Below, one piece after another: positions 17,427 through 26,238 of a stretch of DNA of 64,000 bases. The translations under genes were made by a program, and so were the position numbers. The DNA is taken from positions 1 to 64,000 of the forward strand of contig JAEWQV010000034.1 in assembly GCA_023399055.1 (NCBI GenBank), read 5' to 3'. The notes below the pieces were generated by a model. It was not told the origin of the DNA. It did not search any database and saw only the letters and a list, made by a program, of their open reading frames with translations. Source of the stretch: Bacillota bacterium. Its GTDB lineage: Bacteria; Bacillota; Clostridia; Lachnospirales; Lachnospiraceae. Positions within the stretch are counted from its first letter, which is position 1; each line of letters starts with the position of its first letter.

Positions 17427-18542
17427 ATGAAGATAAAATTACCAGTCTTGGTACTTATTATATGTTTAATGCTAAGTGCTTGTTCAAAACCAAAGGAAGA
17501 GGAGCAGAACAATGCACCAACGAATCAACCTACACTAGCACCAACCGAAACACCAATGCTACAGCCAACAACAGCTCCAACGACCAATCCGACCAAAGTG
17601 CTTTCTATAGAGGATTATTATCCATTTGAAGCGAATTCAGAATATGTTTATGAAGGCAAAGGAAGTGAATTTGCTTTTTATAATCGATATGTTGACTTTA
17701 TAGATGAAGAACATAATCGAATGCAAACCAGGACGAACAATGGTGGAACAGAAACAGTTAGAGTCCTGGAGCTAACAGAGAATAGTTTGTCGATTATAGC
17801 ATCTACAAGTGAAAGCTATTCCCGCGAAAACATAATGTCAGAGGCAGTGGCTGGAGAGGATGCAGAAGTATTACTTATGGAACCTTTAACCAAAGGAACC
17901 AAATGGACTTTGCCAGATGGCAGAAAGAGATATATTTCGAATGTTGATGTGACAATTACAACTCCTTTAGGGACTTACACCACTTTGGAAGTTACCACTG
18001 AAGCTGTGGATAGTATAGCAAAGGATTTTTACGCTCCACAGGTGGGGTTGGTAATGAGTGAGTTTATGACAGGAGATGATGTAGTAGCTTCACAACTAAG
18101 CGCACTAAAGTCAGACTCCCCACTAAATCAAATCATAAGTGTTTACTATGTGGATCAGGATGAGAAGATCTATAGAGAGAATAAAGAAGTATCCTTCATT
18201 ACCAATGATGATACTCTTTTAAAATTGCAGGAAATATTGTCAAATACGCCAGTTAAGGACACCTATCTTCCATTGATAAGTCCCTCAACACAGCTTCTTA
18301 GCATAACCAGGACCGAGGATTCTGCAATAGCAGTAGACTTTTCAAAGGAATTAATAACAGAAATGAATGCAGGTGCTGGATTTGAAACGCTTATTTTACA
18401 GTGTATTGTGAATACGTTAGGCCAATACTATGGGGTTAACCAGATATATATCACAGTAGATGGTAAGCCCTACGAATCCGGACATATCCTTATGAAAGAG
18501 GGAGAGCCTTTTTTGGTTAATATGGATCAGGTAGTTCAATAA
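17427..18542 (+). CDS. Lipoprotein with C-terminal GerMN domain
   Basis: A 371-residue exported lipoprotein with lipobox LSAC (Cys about residue 19) and a Pro/Thr-rich linker (about 29-55). A beta-rich central domain (about 60-210) follows, then a C-terminal GerMN-like domain (about 230-360) with the pattern VDFSKELITEMNAG...LILQCIVNTLGQYYGVNQI. GerMN domains occur in GerM and other envelope proteins linked to sporulation, germination or cell-wall assembly. The start follows AGGAGG. Its 3' end overlaps the truncated gdx remnant on the other strand, suggesting a deletion joined the two. Confidence 0.85.
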   Translation: MKIKLPVLVLIICLMLSACSKPKEEEQNNAPTNQPTLAPTETPMLQPTTAPTTNPTKVLSIEDYYPFEANSEYVYEGKGSEFAFYNRYVDFIDEEHNRMQTRTNNGGTETVRVLELTENSLSIIASTSESYSRENIMSEAVAGEDAEVLLMEPLTKGTKWTLPDGRKRYISNVDVTITTPLGTYTTLEVTTEAVDSIAKDFYAPQVGLVMSEFMTGDDVVASQLSALKSDSPLNQIISVYYVDQDEKIYRENKEVSFITNDDTLLKLQEILSNTPVKDTYLPLISPSTQLLSITRTEDSAIAVDFSKELITEMNAGAGFETLILQCIVNTLGQYYGVNQIYITVDGKPYESGHILMKEGEPFLVNMDQVVQ

Positions 18543-18612
18543 TGAAACCCGGACTAATCGCCCAGCCAACCTCGAATAAACCTGCAATAATTAAGAAAAA
18601 CCATTTGGTCAT
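18517..18612 (-). pseudogene. Truncated SMR-family guanidinium exporter (gdx/sugE remnant)
   Basis: On the minus strand AAAGGAGC precedes an ATG at 18612 and a 31-codon frame whose first 19 residues, MTKWFFLIIAGLFEVGWAI, are the first helix of a small multidrug resistance protein of the SugE/Gdx type, including the conserved Glu in AGLFEVGWA. The frame then runs into unrelated sequence over the 3' end of the lipoprotein gene and stops at 18517. A full-length SMR protein has about 105 residues with four helices, so this is a remnant. The guanidine-I riboswitch upstream confirms the original identity. Confidence 0.85.
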
Positions 18613-18654
18613 AATATGCTCCTTTTCATTAAGTATAAGTTAGTGGAAGGTTGT

Positions 18655-18696
18655 AAAAAAAAAGCCTTGGGTGATATTATATAATATCTCCCAGGC
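18655..18696 (-). terminator. Expression-platform terminator of guanidine riboswitch
   Basis: On the minus strand GCCTGGGAGATATT pairs with AATATCACCCAAGGC across a short AT loop and is followed by nine Ts. The 5' arm contains the conserved GCCTGGGAGA end of the aptamer, so ligand binding and termination compete, as in guanidine-I switches that turn genes on. Confidence 0.85.
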
Positions 18697-18762
18697 TTTT
18701 ATCACTACGTGAACACAGTTAGACTGTGCGTCTTATCTTGGACCAGACCGGTAGTCAAGATA
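18687..18762 (-). ncRNA. Guanidine-I (ykkC-type) riboswitch aptamer
   Basis: On the minus strand the RNA contains CUACCG, then CUGGUCCAAGA, then an ACG-containing arm, then GAUAAAAGCCUGGGAGA. The last element matches the most conserved block of the ykkC/guanidine-I class, and the first parts match its P1/P1a region. UAUCUUG and CAAGAUA form the first stem. It lies upstream of an SMR-type guanidinium exporter start, the usual regulated gene. The exported product is truncated, so the switch now has no intact downstream target. Confidence 0.88.
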
Positions 18763-18775
18763 CAATTTGTGTTAG

Positions 18776-18803
18776 ATGATACCATTTACAGGTATTTTGT
18801 AAA
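18776..18803 (-). promoter_or_regulatory. Promoter of guanidine riboswitch transcript
   Basis: On the minus strand TTTACA (18803-18798) and TATCAT (18781-18776) are 16 bp apart. The predicted start near 18769 is only a few bases before the aptamer. Confidence 0.6.
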
Positions 18804-18932
18804 TAAATGAACGATAATATATTATCTTAACTTGCAGTAAAACTACTTACAGTGGTAAAATATGGTTTAATATAAGTTTGAATAAATCTAAATACGTAAG
18901 TATTTTTATCTAATGCATTAGGAGGATAGGAT

Positions 18933-19391
18933 TTGAAGATTTTATATACAAATGGTGAAAACAAAGACTTTATCGCTTTATGTGATTTACTGGATGAAGA
19001 CCTGAATGATCAAGTTGGTGGTGAAGTTCAGAGAAAGGATTATATCCAGTACAATAAATTGAACCATATCCACGATGTGTTTGTAGCCTATGAGCAGGAG
19101 CTGCCCATTGGCTGTGCTTCCTTTAAACATTATGAAGAAGGAATCGCCGAAGTAAAACGCGTCTATCTTAAAAAAGATTTTCGGGGTAGGGGCATTTCCA
19201 AACTATTAATGAATCAAATAGAAAAGAGAGCATTAGAGCTGGGCTATCAATACTTAATCCTGGAAACAGGAAAGACATTTTTACCAGCAGTTTCGTTATA
19301 TCAAGGGATGGGGTATGAAGTAATAGATAACTACGGGCAATATGAAGGAATGCCATTATCTATCTGCATGAAAAAGTCGTTAAGAAACTAG
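18933..19391 (+). CDS. GNAT family N-acetyltransferase
   Basis: A 152-residue acetyltransferase. The acetyl-CoA-binding motif A is VKRVYLKKDFRGRGISKLL (about residues 73-91), and the C-terminal part (YQGMGYEVIDNYGQY) closes the fold. The acceptor is unknown. Translation starts at TTG after an AGGAGG site. The gene is transcribed away from the riboswitch region. Confidence 0.88.
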   Translation: MKILYTNGENKDFIALCDLLDEDLNDQVGGEVQRKDYIQYNKLNHIHDVFVAYEQELPIGCASFKHYEEGIAEVKRVYLKKDFRGRGISKLLMNQIEKRALELGYQYLILETGKTFLPAVSLYQGMGYEVIDNYGQYEGMPLSICMKKSLRN

Positions 19392-19513
19392 ATATTTGGT
19401 TAGGGTGCCTACAAAGTTGTGATGTAAAAAACCTGGTTCATTTGCAACACGCTCTCGCTTGGATGAACCACTCTAATCATATTTAAAAGCATTTTAGAGT
19501 GTATTAGTAAATA

Positions 19514-19999
19514 GTGAATTTAGGAGTTGTCTTTATGGTGGATAGGGAGTTAAAAAAGAAAATTAGGCAGCTTAAAAAGTTAGAACTTGGTGTCCGATAT
19601 GGATTTTCAAAGGAATACATTGATAATTGTACAGTACAGCAGTTAGAAAAAATACATTTAGTGTGGAGAGAGTTTTTTAATCTAAGCAATACAAATAAAA
19701 GTAAGGCACGTTATTCCATGCAAGAGCTGGAGAATATGAATAAAGAACAAATGAAGGAAGTTTATGCACAGTTCTGGTTTTTGGTCTATTTTGAAATGTA
19801 CAAACATAGTGGGTTACAAATTGGCAGTGTTCAAAACCCAGAACTTTTAACTTTTCTTGGTCTGCCTTATGATGCAGACCAGGTCGCAATTCGCAAAAGG
19901 TTTCGTGAGCTATATAAAGTTTGTCATCCAGATGAAGGTGGAGATGTAGAAAAATTTCTTGAATTAATGCAGCTAAAAGAAAAATATGAAATTAGATAG
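19514..19999 (+). CDS. Protein with C-terminal J-domain
   Basis: This 161-residue protein ends with a J-domain-like segment (about residues 113-158) that contains the HPD motif in CHPDEGGDVEKF. J-domains stimulate the ATPase of DnaK. Here the domain is at the C-terminus rather than the N-terminus, and the Gly/Phe and zinc-finger parts of DnaJ are missing. The N-terminal 110 residues are helical and charged with no motif I know. It is probably a specialised co-chaperone. The upstream ribosome site is weak. Confidence 0.75.
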   Translation: MNLGVVFMVDRELKKKIRQLKKLELGVRYGFSKEYIDNCTVQQLEKIHLVWREFFNLSNTNKSKARYSMQELENMNKEQMKEVYAQFWFLVYFEMYKHSGLQIGSVQNPELLTFLGLPYDADQVAIRKRFRELYKVCHPDEGGDVEKFLELMQLKEKYEIR

Positions 20000-20084
20000 A
20001 AAGAAATCCCATTGAAAAATGTAATAAGCAAATCCTATAAAAGCAATAATAAATATAATAAATGCTTTTATGGGAGGATAGAAC

Positions 20085-21638
20085 ATGGATTTCAAGTATT
20101 CGAAAAAATTAAAGAGGTTAATGTCTCGTCGGCCAAAGATATTTACACATATTATCTTTATTGTGTTGTTAATTATTTCTTTTGTTGGAGCTGCACTTGG
20201 CTTAACTTCAATGAGACAATCAAAACAATCCTCTGAAGAATTAACTGCATTTGACCCTTTTAAGGAGGATGAAAATTATAGTGAGTTAGTTCCTGAACTA
20301 TTTTCAGCAGAATTTGCATCTAATTTTGATAATAGCATCCTTTATTGTTTTGCTTTGGATACAGAATTTAATCCTTATATTGTAGCAGTAAAGGCAGATG
20401 AGATGGAGCTATATCAGGATTTAATTGATTACACTTATGATGAAGAAATTATCGAAGCACCGGAGCAAGTTATCCTGAAAGGAATGCCAATTGAAATTGA
20501 TGTAGAATTAGGTGAATTTGCAGTGGATTCCTATAATACATTCATGGGTGGAGATTTCGTAGAAGCAGACACGGTAAAGGACGTGTTTGGTATCTATTAT
20601 CTTGATACTACACAACAACCCAGTCAGGATGGTTTGTTTACAATTAGTTTCATTGCATTTATATTAATTTTAATTTTGTATGTAGTTATAAGTAATCTAA
20701 GAATAAAACAGTCTCTGGTAAGCAAAGCAACGTTGAAAAGAGTCGATGGTTCGACTTTACGTAAAGTTGACAGTGAACTTAATAATTCAAATGTTTACTA
20801 TTCTGAATCCCAAGAGCTTTATCTTACAGATAATTATATTGTCAGTTCTGCGGGTGGATTTGATATTATTCCATTTAGCGATATTACGCATATATATGGT
20901 CTGGCCTATAATAATAACGTAAAAGGATCAAAAACCTCAATTATAATTGTGACACAGGATAATGTAGAACATGAAATAGCTATTATTAAAGTAAATGAAG
21001 TACAAAGTGCGAAGTATACTCATATAGTTGAAGCAATAAAAAATCGTACCCCTAATGTAAAATTCGGTTTTAAGAATAGCTTTTATACTATGGCATCACA
21101 AAGGCAGGGTATAGAAGTAGATACCGTAGATAGCAAAGAAGATGCGAATAGCAATGTATTCTTAGGTATTCTAGGCGCAATCAATGGAGCTGCTATTGGT
21201 GGTATTCTTTGGATTGTAATTGGTATGCTTGGGTTTATAGCGGGTATAGCAGGCTATGTGATGATGCTATTTGCTATTAAGGGTTATCGAATGCTGTCCG
21301 GATTCCTTGATAAGAAAGGACAAGTTATCTCCTTGCTGATCGCCCTTCTTATGATATTTGCAGCAAACTACACACTATATTCGTTAGACTATTGTAGATA
21401 TTATTATTCTGGAGTCTATAGTCTTAACAATTTAGCCGACTCCTTCCGTAAACTACCGGATTTCTTAAAACAGGGTGAAGTTTGGGGAGACTTTTTAAAA
21501 GATCTTTTCGTTGGATATTTGCTATCTATCTGGGCTGGTTATGGAATTATTAAATCTATATTTTCAAAAGCACAGTATGATAATGATAAACGAATGGATG
21601 AGGGTGAGGATAGAACAGAGGATGAGGATCTGATTTGA
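20085..21638 (+). CDS. Multi-pass membrane protein of unknown function
   Basis: A 517-residue membrane protein. It has a basic N-terminus, a first membrane segment (about 20-42), an extracytoplasmic domain (about 50-185), a second segment (about 187-207), a cytoplasmic PH-like or beta domain (about 215-325), three or four further segments (about 355-445 and 475-500) and an acidic tail. A GAIGGI-like Gly-rich pair of helices lies around 360-400. I do not recognise a named family with certainty; similar proteins occur in Lachnospiraceae. The start follows GGGAGG. Confidence 0.6.
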   Translation: MDFKYSKKLKRLMSRRPKIFTHIIFIVLLIISFVGAALGLTSMRQSKQSSEELTAFDPFKEDENYSELVPELFSAEFASNFDNSILYCFALDTEFNPYIVAVKADEMELYQDLIDYTYDEEIIEAPEQVILKGMPIEIDVELGEFAVDSYNTFMGGDFVEADTVKDVFGIYYLDTTQQPSQDGLFTISFIAFILILILYVVISNLRIKQSLVSKATLKRVDGSTLRKVDSELNNSNVYYSESQELYLTDNYIVSSAGGFDIIPFSDITHIYGLAYNNNVKGSKTSIIIVTQDNVEHEIAIIKVNEVQSAKYTHIVEAIKNRTPNVKFGFKNSFYTMASQRQGIEVDTVDSKEDANSNVFLGILGAINGAAIGGILWIVIGMLGFIAGIAGYVMMLFAIKGYRMLSGFLDKKGQVISLLIALLMIFAANYTLYSLDYCRYYYSGVYSLNNLADSFRKLPDFLKQGEVWGDFLKDLFVGYLLSIWAGYGIIKSIFSKAQYDNDKRMDEGEDRTEDEDLI

Positions 21639-21687
21639 GTAACTAGAATAAGAAGCAAGAGCTTTACCGATGGATGATCAAAAAATC

Positions 21688-21735
21688 ATGTAACTTTGTC
21701 AGTCAATAATAAATAGTTGTCTGACGAAGTTACAT
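21688..21735. repeat. Inverted repeat with 15-bp arms
   Basis: ATGTAACTTTGTCAG (21688-21702) matches the reverse complement of 21721-21735 with one mismatch across an 18-base loop. The right-arm sequence GAAGTTACAT recurs at 21781-21790. It lies after the membrane-protein gene and lacks a T-run, so it may be a small palindromic element or a processing site rather than a terminator. Confidence 0.55.
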
Positions 21736-21830
21736 AATAATAGATTTAGATTATAAAATTATTAACTAAACGATTTCAAAGAAGTTACATAGCTTATTTG
21801 GTATTAATTATAGAAAGTTAAGAGGAAAGT

Positions 21831-22400
21831 ATGAACTATATACAAATGATTGAGGTGTATCAGCCTGTTAATGAGCAGGAGGAGCTCGAGAAAAAGGTTA
21901 TACTGGATTATATTAAGCTGTTTCACTCTAATGTTTTACTTAGAGACAATAAAATTGCTCATATAACGAGTTCAGGCTTCATTATGAACCCGACATTAGA
22001 CAAGGTATTGCTGGTGCATCATAATATAAGAGGTGTTTGGTCTTGGACTGGTGGACATGCCGATGGTGATGAGGATTTGTTATATGTGGCATTAAAGGAA
22101 GCAAGAGAGGAAACTGGAATTATTAATCTACAACCACTTATGAAGCAGGTTGCATCCATAGATATTCTACCGGTTTATGGACATACAAAAAACTCTAACT
22201 ACGTAAATGGACATTTGCATTTATCCATAGCTTTTGTTTTAATTGCAGAAGAAACGGAGGAAGTGCATATTTGTGCGGGAGAAAATAGTGCAGTGGAGTG
22301 GTTTAGAATAGATCAAATTACAAAGGAAAAGTTTAATGAGTATGATGTTTACTTGTACAACAAATTAATAAGTCGTGCACATCAATATGTAATAAAGTGA
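21831..22400 (+). CDS. Nudix hydrolase
   Basis: A 189-residue protein with a Nudix box at about residues 72-94 (GHADGDE, then KEAREETGI), matching G-x5-E-x7-REUxEExGU with Lys in place of the first Arg. The family hydrolyses nucleoside diphosphate derivatives with Mg2+; this substrate is not predictable. It is monocistronic with an AGAGGAAAG site. Confidence 0.85.
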   Translation: MNYIQMIEVYQPVNEQEELEKKVILDYIKLFHSNVLLRDNKIAHITSSGFIMNPTLDKVLLVHHNIRGVWSWTGGHADGDEDLLYVALKEAREETGIINLQPLMKQVASIDILPVYGHTKNSNYVNGHLHLSIAFVLIAEETEEVHICAGENSAVEWFRIDQITKEKFNEYDVYLYNKLISRAHQYVIK

Positions 22401-22538
22401 TAGAGATATAATATTTTAGACAACTCTTATTAATGTGGCTGGACAAGATATAAAGCTGAAAAGTGTACAGTAGCAACATAAAAAACTACAATAGTACATG
22501 TATTTATTAACGTGTAGTATCAGAAAAGTGGAGGGAAA

Positions 22539-22778
22539 ATGGATCAACAAAAAGAAGTAAATGAGAATAAACAAGACCATATCGATCTCAAAATTGGTGG
22601 TGGTGAACAGCAAGTCATGACTGCAAATTCAACAGATCGCAGTTATTTTGAATCGGAAATGCTTATAATGCAGAAGAAACAGACAAGATATCTGGAATCA
22701 ATCAGAAATATGTTGACCTACTTTGTTTTTTTTACATTATTTTTTATTGTATTTATATTTTTTCTTTTAATAAGGTAG
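22539..22778 (+). CDS. Small single-pass membrane protein
   Basis: A 79-residue protein with a hydrophilic N-terminal part (1-55, with a predicted amphipathic helix at about 38-58) and one C-terminal Phe-rich membrane segment (about 58-77) ending in Arg. This is the layout of a tail-anchored protein. It has a good GGAGGG site seven bases before the ATG. Family and function are unknown. Confidence 0.55.
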   Translation: MDQQKEVNENKQDHIDLKIGGGEQQVMTANSTDRSYFESEMLIMQKKQTRYLESIRNMLTYFVFFTLFFIVFIFFLLIR

Positions 22779-22876
22779 AGGTTAAATACATAGTTCTTTA
22801 TCTACTTCTTAGTTGATGCAATATTTATTTAGAAATAGTAAATATATATATATTTATGTACTTTAGGGGGTGTAGC

Positions 22877-23701
22877 ATGATTGAAATAGCGGAAGGTATT
22901 GTATTAGCAAGCCAGTTGAATAAGGAACTGAAGGGCAAAAGAATAGAAACAGTAATTGCAAATTCCACTCCTCATGGATTTGCCTGGTATCATGATAATC
23001 CGGCTGATTATGGAGAACGCTTTCATGGAAGAACTGTGGAAGGGGCATATTCCTGTGGGGGTAAAGTATATCTTAAAGTTAGCGACAACCATGAATTTAT
23101 GTTTTGTGAGGGGATAAACATAAAGTATTACACAGAGATTGCTAAAGTTCCTAAGAAGCATCAACTATTTATTCAATTTAATGACGATACATATCTGGTC
23201 TGTAAGATTCAAATGTATGGGGGCATCTATGGGTATCAAGGACGACTGGATAACATTTATGATGCAATAGCCAGAAGCAAACCAGGGCTATTGTCAGAGG
23301 AGTTTGACTTTGAGTATTTTAAAGAGTTAATGCAAGAAATGAACAAGCCAAGAGCTTCTGTGAAGGAATTTCTAGCGACACAGCAGAGAATCCCTGGACT
23401 TGGGAATGGCACCGTACAGGATGTTATGTTAAAGGCAGGACTACATCCAAAACATGCAATTGGTACATTAACACAGAATGAATTGAAATTCTTATTTCAA
23501 GCTTTAAAAGAGACAGTCGTTGCTATGATGGAACAAGGTGGCAGAGATGTTGAAACAGATATTTATGGTAATCCCGGTGGGTATAGGACTTTGTTAAGTA
23601 AGGTAAGCTATAAGAAGCCGTGTTCATATTGTGGTGGAGAAATTATAAAGGATAATTTTCTAGGGGGGACAATTTATTATTGTCCTAGCTGTCAAAAATA
23701 A
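22877..23701 (+). CDS. Fpg/Nei-family DNA glycosylase
   Basis: A 274-residue protein of the formamidopyrimidine-DNA glycosylase family. It has the N-terminal beta-sandwich, the helix-two-turn-helix region with PGLGNGTVQDVMLKAGLHP (about residues 175-193) and a C-terminal zinc finger with CSYC and CPSC. The N-terminus reads MIEIAEG, so the catalytic Pro2 of Fpg is replaced by Ile while Glu3 is kept; the lyase chemistry may therefore differ from true MutM. I chose the ATG at 22877 because it gives the family-type N-terminus and follows GGGGGTG; the frame is open up to 22856. Confidence 0.85.
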   Translation: MIEIAEGIVLASQLNKELKGKRIETVIANSTPHGFAWYHDNPADYGERFHGRTVEGAYSCGGKVYLKVSDNHEFMFCEGINIKYYTEIAKVPKKHQLFIQFNDDTYLVCKIQMYGGIYGYQGRLDNIYDAIARSKPGLLSEEFDFEYFKELMQEMNKPRASVKEFLATQQRIPGLGNGTVQDVMLKAGLHPKHAIGTLTQNELKFLFQALKETVVAMMEQGGRDVETDIYGNPGGYRTLLSKVSYKKPCSYCGGEIIKDNFLGGTIYYCPSCQK

Positions 23702-23741
23702 CGAGAGCTTCTAAAGGTTAAATTATTATGTAAAAGATTAT

Positions 23742-23793
23742 GTAACTGTTCAGAACCAAGCTTGAAAATCTGCGGTTGGCTCTGAATAGTTAC
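23742..23793. repeat. Palindromic 52-bp element (GTAACTGTTCAGA type)
   Basis: GTAACTGTTCAGAACCAAG (23742-23760) faces GTTGGCTCTGAATAGTTAC (23775-23793) across 14 bases. The outer 13 bases resemble the ends of the 143-bp element at 37528-37670, and a single copy (GGTTCTGAATAGTT) lies near 45747-45760. It is probably a minimal derivative of the same small mobile element. Confidence 0.6.
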
Positions 23794-23820
23794 TAAAATT
23801 CTTGATAAGGAAGAATGTAG

Positions 23821-24537
23821 ATGGCTGTTGAACGGAATGAAGATGGTAGGATAACAATTAGAGATGAAAATGGAATGGTAATAGTGGGCAAAGTTGGTGC
23901 TGTATTTACGCCAGATATTAATCCAGAGCAAGAAGCAAAACGTGAAGCGTGGATAGAAAAGTGCGCTCAAATAATTCACCCACAACCTCATACCATAAGG
24001 GAGGTGGAAGAATACTTTTTACGACAATGTGAGGCAATTCTCATTAGTTCAGAGGATCGCCGTATGAAGAATTTTTATATCAATGTTGTTATGAATTGCT
24101 GTCTAAAGGATAGGAAGCGATTGGACGAAGTATCAATTGAAATGTCCAATGAGGAGTTAGAAGGCTGGCGCAGGAGACAGAATGAACTTTTCAAGGAGGT
24201 TTTAAACTCTTCTCCAGAGGATTATGGGTTAATAATGAGAGGTTATTATTTACCTAAAACCTTACGTAATCAGCAAATATATGAAGAAAAAGATCCCAGG
24301 TGGGAGGAACTTCCGGAAGAACACAGGATAAACCATATAGAAGATAACGAGGAAATATGTTTCTTTTTTGAGGAAACAACAGGTTACATGAGTCGAGACG
24401 GAAGAGGAATAGGGCTTAATAATCGTCTTATTGCATATAAAGGTATTACAGGCGAGGATATTGCTTTAAGAAATTCAAATTTTTATGTGTATATCTATAC
24501 TTTACGTGATTTGGGTTACCTACCGATGGAAGATTAA
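23821..24537 (+). CDS. Conserved soluble protein of unknown function
   Basis: A 238-residue, strongly charged protein without signal peptide or membrane segment. It is mostly helical, with a Glu/Arg-rich middle part (about 95-125) and several Trp residues. I do not recognise a domain. It starts at an ATG after AAGGAAG. The neighbours (Fpg-like glycosylase and HAD phosphatase) give no clear hint to function. Confidence 0.6.
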   Translation: MAVERNEDGRITIRDENGMVIVGKVGAVFTPDINPEQEAKREAWIEKCAQIIHPQPHTIREVEEYFLRQCEAILISSEDRRMKNFYINVVMNCCLKDRKRLDEVSIEMSNEELEGWRRRQNELFKEVLNSSPEDYGLIMRGYYLPKTLRNQQIYEEKDPRWEELPEEHRINHIEDNEEICFFFEETTGYMSRDGRGIGLNNRLIAYKGITGEDIALRNSNFYVYIYTLRDLGYLPMED

Positions 24538-24585
24538 TATAAGCTGTGATTATTACGTAGTTAAGACTATTTTGGAGGTACTACA

Positions 24586-25203
24586 ATGTATAAACATATA
24601 GTTTGGGATTTTGACGGCACACTGTTTGATTCTTATCCGGTGATGGGACTTGCTTTTCAAAAAGCACTGAAGGAAGAGGGAATAACAGAGAATTTGGATG
24701 AAATAATGCGGCATATGAAAGTTACCATGCAGCATGCCATTGAGATTTATAAAGAGAAATATCGGCTTCAGGATTCTTTTTTTGAACGGTCCAATAAAAT
24801 ATATCTGGAGATGGGTGTGGAACAATATAAACCCTATCCAGGTGTTGAAGACATTTGCAAAAAAATTAGTGAAGCAGGAAAGTTCAATTACTTATATACC
24901 CATAGGGGAGAATCTGCCATTCAAATACTAAAGTTTTATAAACTCTATGATTATTTTAAAGATTGTATACTCTCAACTCATGGGTTTGAGAGAAAACCTA
25001 GTCCACAGGCACTGAATCATTTAATAGAAAATCATCAAATTAATCGCAATGAGGCAATTATGATAGGAGACAGGGACCTTGATATAATGGCTGGAAGGAA
25101 CGCGGGAATTTCCTCCTGTTACTTTGATGATACGGGAAAAGTAAGCCAAATAGCAGACTATAATATAAGTGAGTTTAAACAGCTATATTGTATTATTACT
25201 TGA
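24586..25203 (+). CDS. HAD-superfamily phosphatase
   Basis: A 205-residue HAD hydrolase with motif I DFDGTL (about residues 8-13), motif II Thr in YTHRG (about 104-108), motif III Lys in RKPSP, and motif IV GDRDLDIMAG (about 163-172). The helical cap lies between motifs I and II. The family covers phosphoglycolate and sugar phosphatases; the substrate is unknown. The start follows a GGAGG site. Confidence 0.88.
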   Translation: MYKHIVWDFDGTLFDSYPVMGLAFQKALKEEGITENLDEIMRHMKVTMQHAIEIYKEKYRLQDSFFERSNKIYLEMGVEQYKPYPGVEDICKKISEAGKFNYLYTHRGESAIQILKFYKLYDYFKDCILSTHGFERKPSPQALNHLIENHQINRNEAIMIGDRDLDIMAGRNAGISSCYFDDTGKVSQIADYNISEFKQLYCIIT

Positions 25204-25287
25204 AATAAGGGGTTACTGGAAGCAATAGAGTGAATTATTAAAATAAAGCATACATTATAATAAATTAAATTACACTAAGGAGAATTT

Positions 25288-26019
25288 ATGAAGCTCGGGA
25301 AATTAATTGGTGTGGGTAATACAGCGAAGGTATACGAATGGGAAGAAGGTAAAGTCTTAAAACTTTTTCATGAGGGTTATCCACAGGAAGATATCTGGAA
25401 TGAATATCATAATGCCAGAACAATTGGTCATATGAACTTTGAAAAGCCAGTAGCCTATGAGATAGTTACTAACGATGAAAGTACAGGTATTATCTATGAC
25501 AAGGTGGAAGGGGAGTCGTTACTGGACTGGGTCATGAAGACAGGGAATCTTCCAGGCTGCGCAGAATATATGGCAAGTCTACATAAAGCAATTCTAAAAA
25601 ATGTTGTAAGCGATTTACCCAACTATAAAGATTTTTTAAAACACCATATTAATAATGCCAACATCGAACTTGTTCAAAAGCAAGAAATAATTCAGAGAAT
25701 AAATCAATTGCCAGAGGGAGACACCCTTTGCCATGGTGATTTTCATCCAGGCAATATTTTATTATCAGAGGATCGGGTATTTGTAATCGATTTTATGAAT
25801 TTATGTCATGGACATTACTTGTACGATATCGCAAGAACAGTATTTTTGGTCGAGTATACACCTATTCCAGAAGATGCACAGGATAAAGACCTGCTATGGT
25901 ATTTTAAGAAAACCGTATCAGAATTATATCTGCAACAAATGGAGGTCACGAAGGAAATGATTCAAGAGTACCTGGATATCATTATTCTTGCAAGAAAAGG
26001 GGAATGCCCGAATGAATAA
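25288..26019 (+). CDS. Aminoglycoside phosphotransferase-like kinase
   Basis: A 243-residue protein of the APH/choline-kinase fold with a nucleotide-binding loop near the N-terminus (IGVGNTAKVYEW), catalytic loop CHGDFHPGNILL (about residues 148-159) and metal-binding VIDFMN (about 167-172). Such proteins phosphorylate small molecules, and only some confer drug resistance; the substrate is unknown here. AAGGAG precedes the start. Confidence 0.82.
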   Translation: MKLGKLIGVGNTAKVYEWEEGKVLKLFHEGYPQEDIWNEYHNARTIGHMNFEKPVAYEIVTNDESTGIIYDKVEGESLLDWVMKTGNLPGCAEYMASLHKAILKNVVSDLPNYKDFLKHHINNANIELVQKQEIIQRINQLPEGDTLCHGDFHPGNILLSEDRVFVIDFMNLCHGHYLYDIARTVFLVEYTPIPEDAQDKDLLWYFKKTVSELYLQQMEVTKEMIQEYLDIIILARKGECPNE

Positions 26020-26238
26020 TGATTTACATTTGAGCAGAGAATGGGTGGGAAGTTATCTTCCGTTCTGATGAAAAAGTGGTAAACGTAGATACAGAATAGA
26101 ACAACAATGGAGAATTGAAGTTAATGACTTATTCTTTAAGCACTTTTTCACTATTTAATCAATTACTTTATTTATAACAATAATTTTGTCTCTTTATCCA
26201 TATATTATAGAAACAGTAATATGTAAGGTTGTGATCGA

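Noticed and set aside
17396..17629. 77-codon open frame overlapping the GerMN lipoprotein
   Set aside because: It is an out-of-frame shadow of the Thr/Pro-rich linker of the lipoprotein gene.
18655..18702. Simple bidirectional terminator for the lipoprotein gene
   Set aside because: It can act that way, but the aptamer sequence beside it and the SMR start downstream show that it is the riboswitch expression platform.
19434..19470. Hairpin TGGTTCAT/ATGAACCA as terminator of the GNAT gene
   Set aside because: The T-run is on the minus strand only and no minus-strand gene ends there, so its role could not be supported.
20012..20236. 74-codon open frame before the multi-pass membrane protein
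   Set aside because: It overlaps the true gene at 20085 in another frame and has no ribosome site.
26008..26070. Short 18-codon frame after the APH-like kinase gene
   Set aside because: It overlaps the end of the kinase gene, has no clear ribosome site of its own and is too short to judge.
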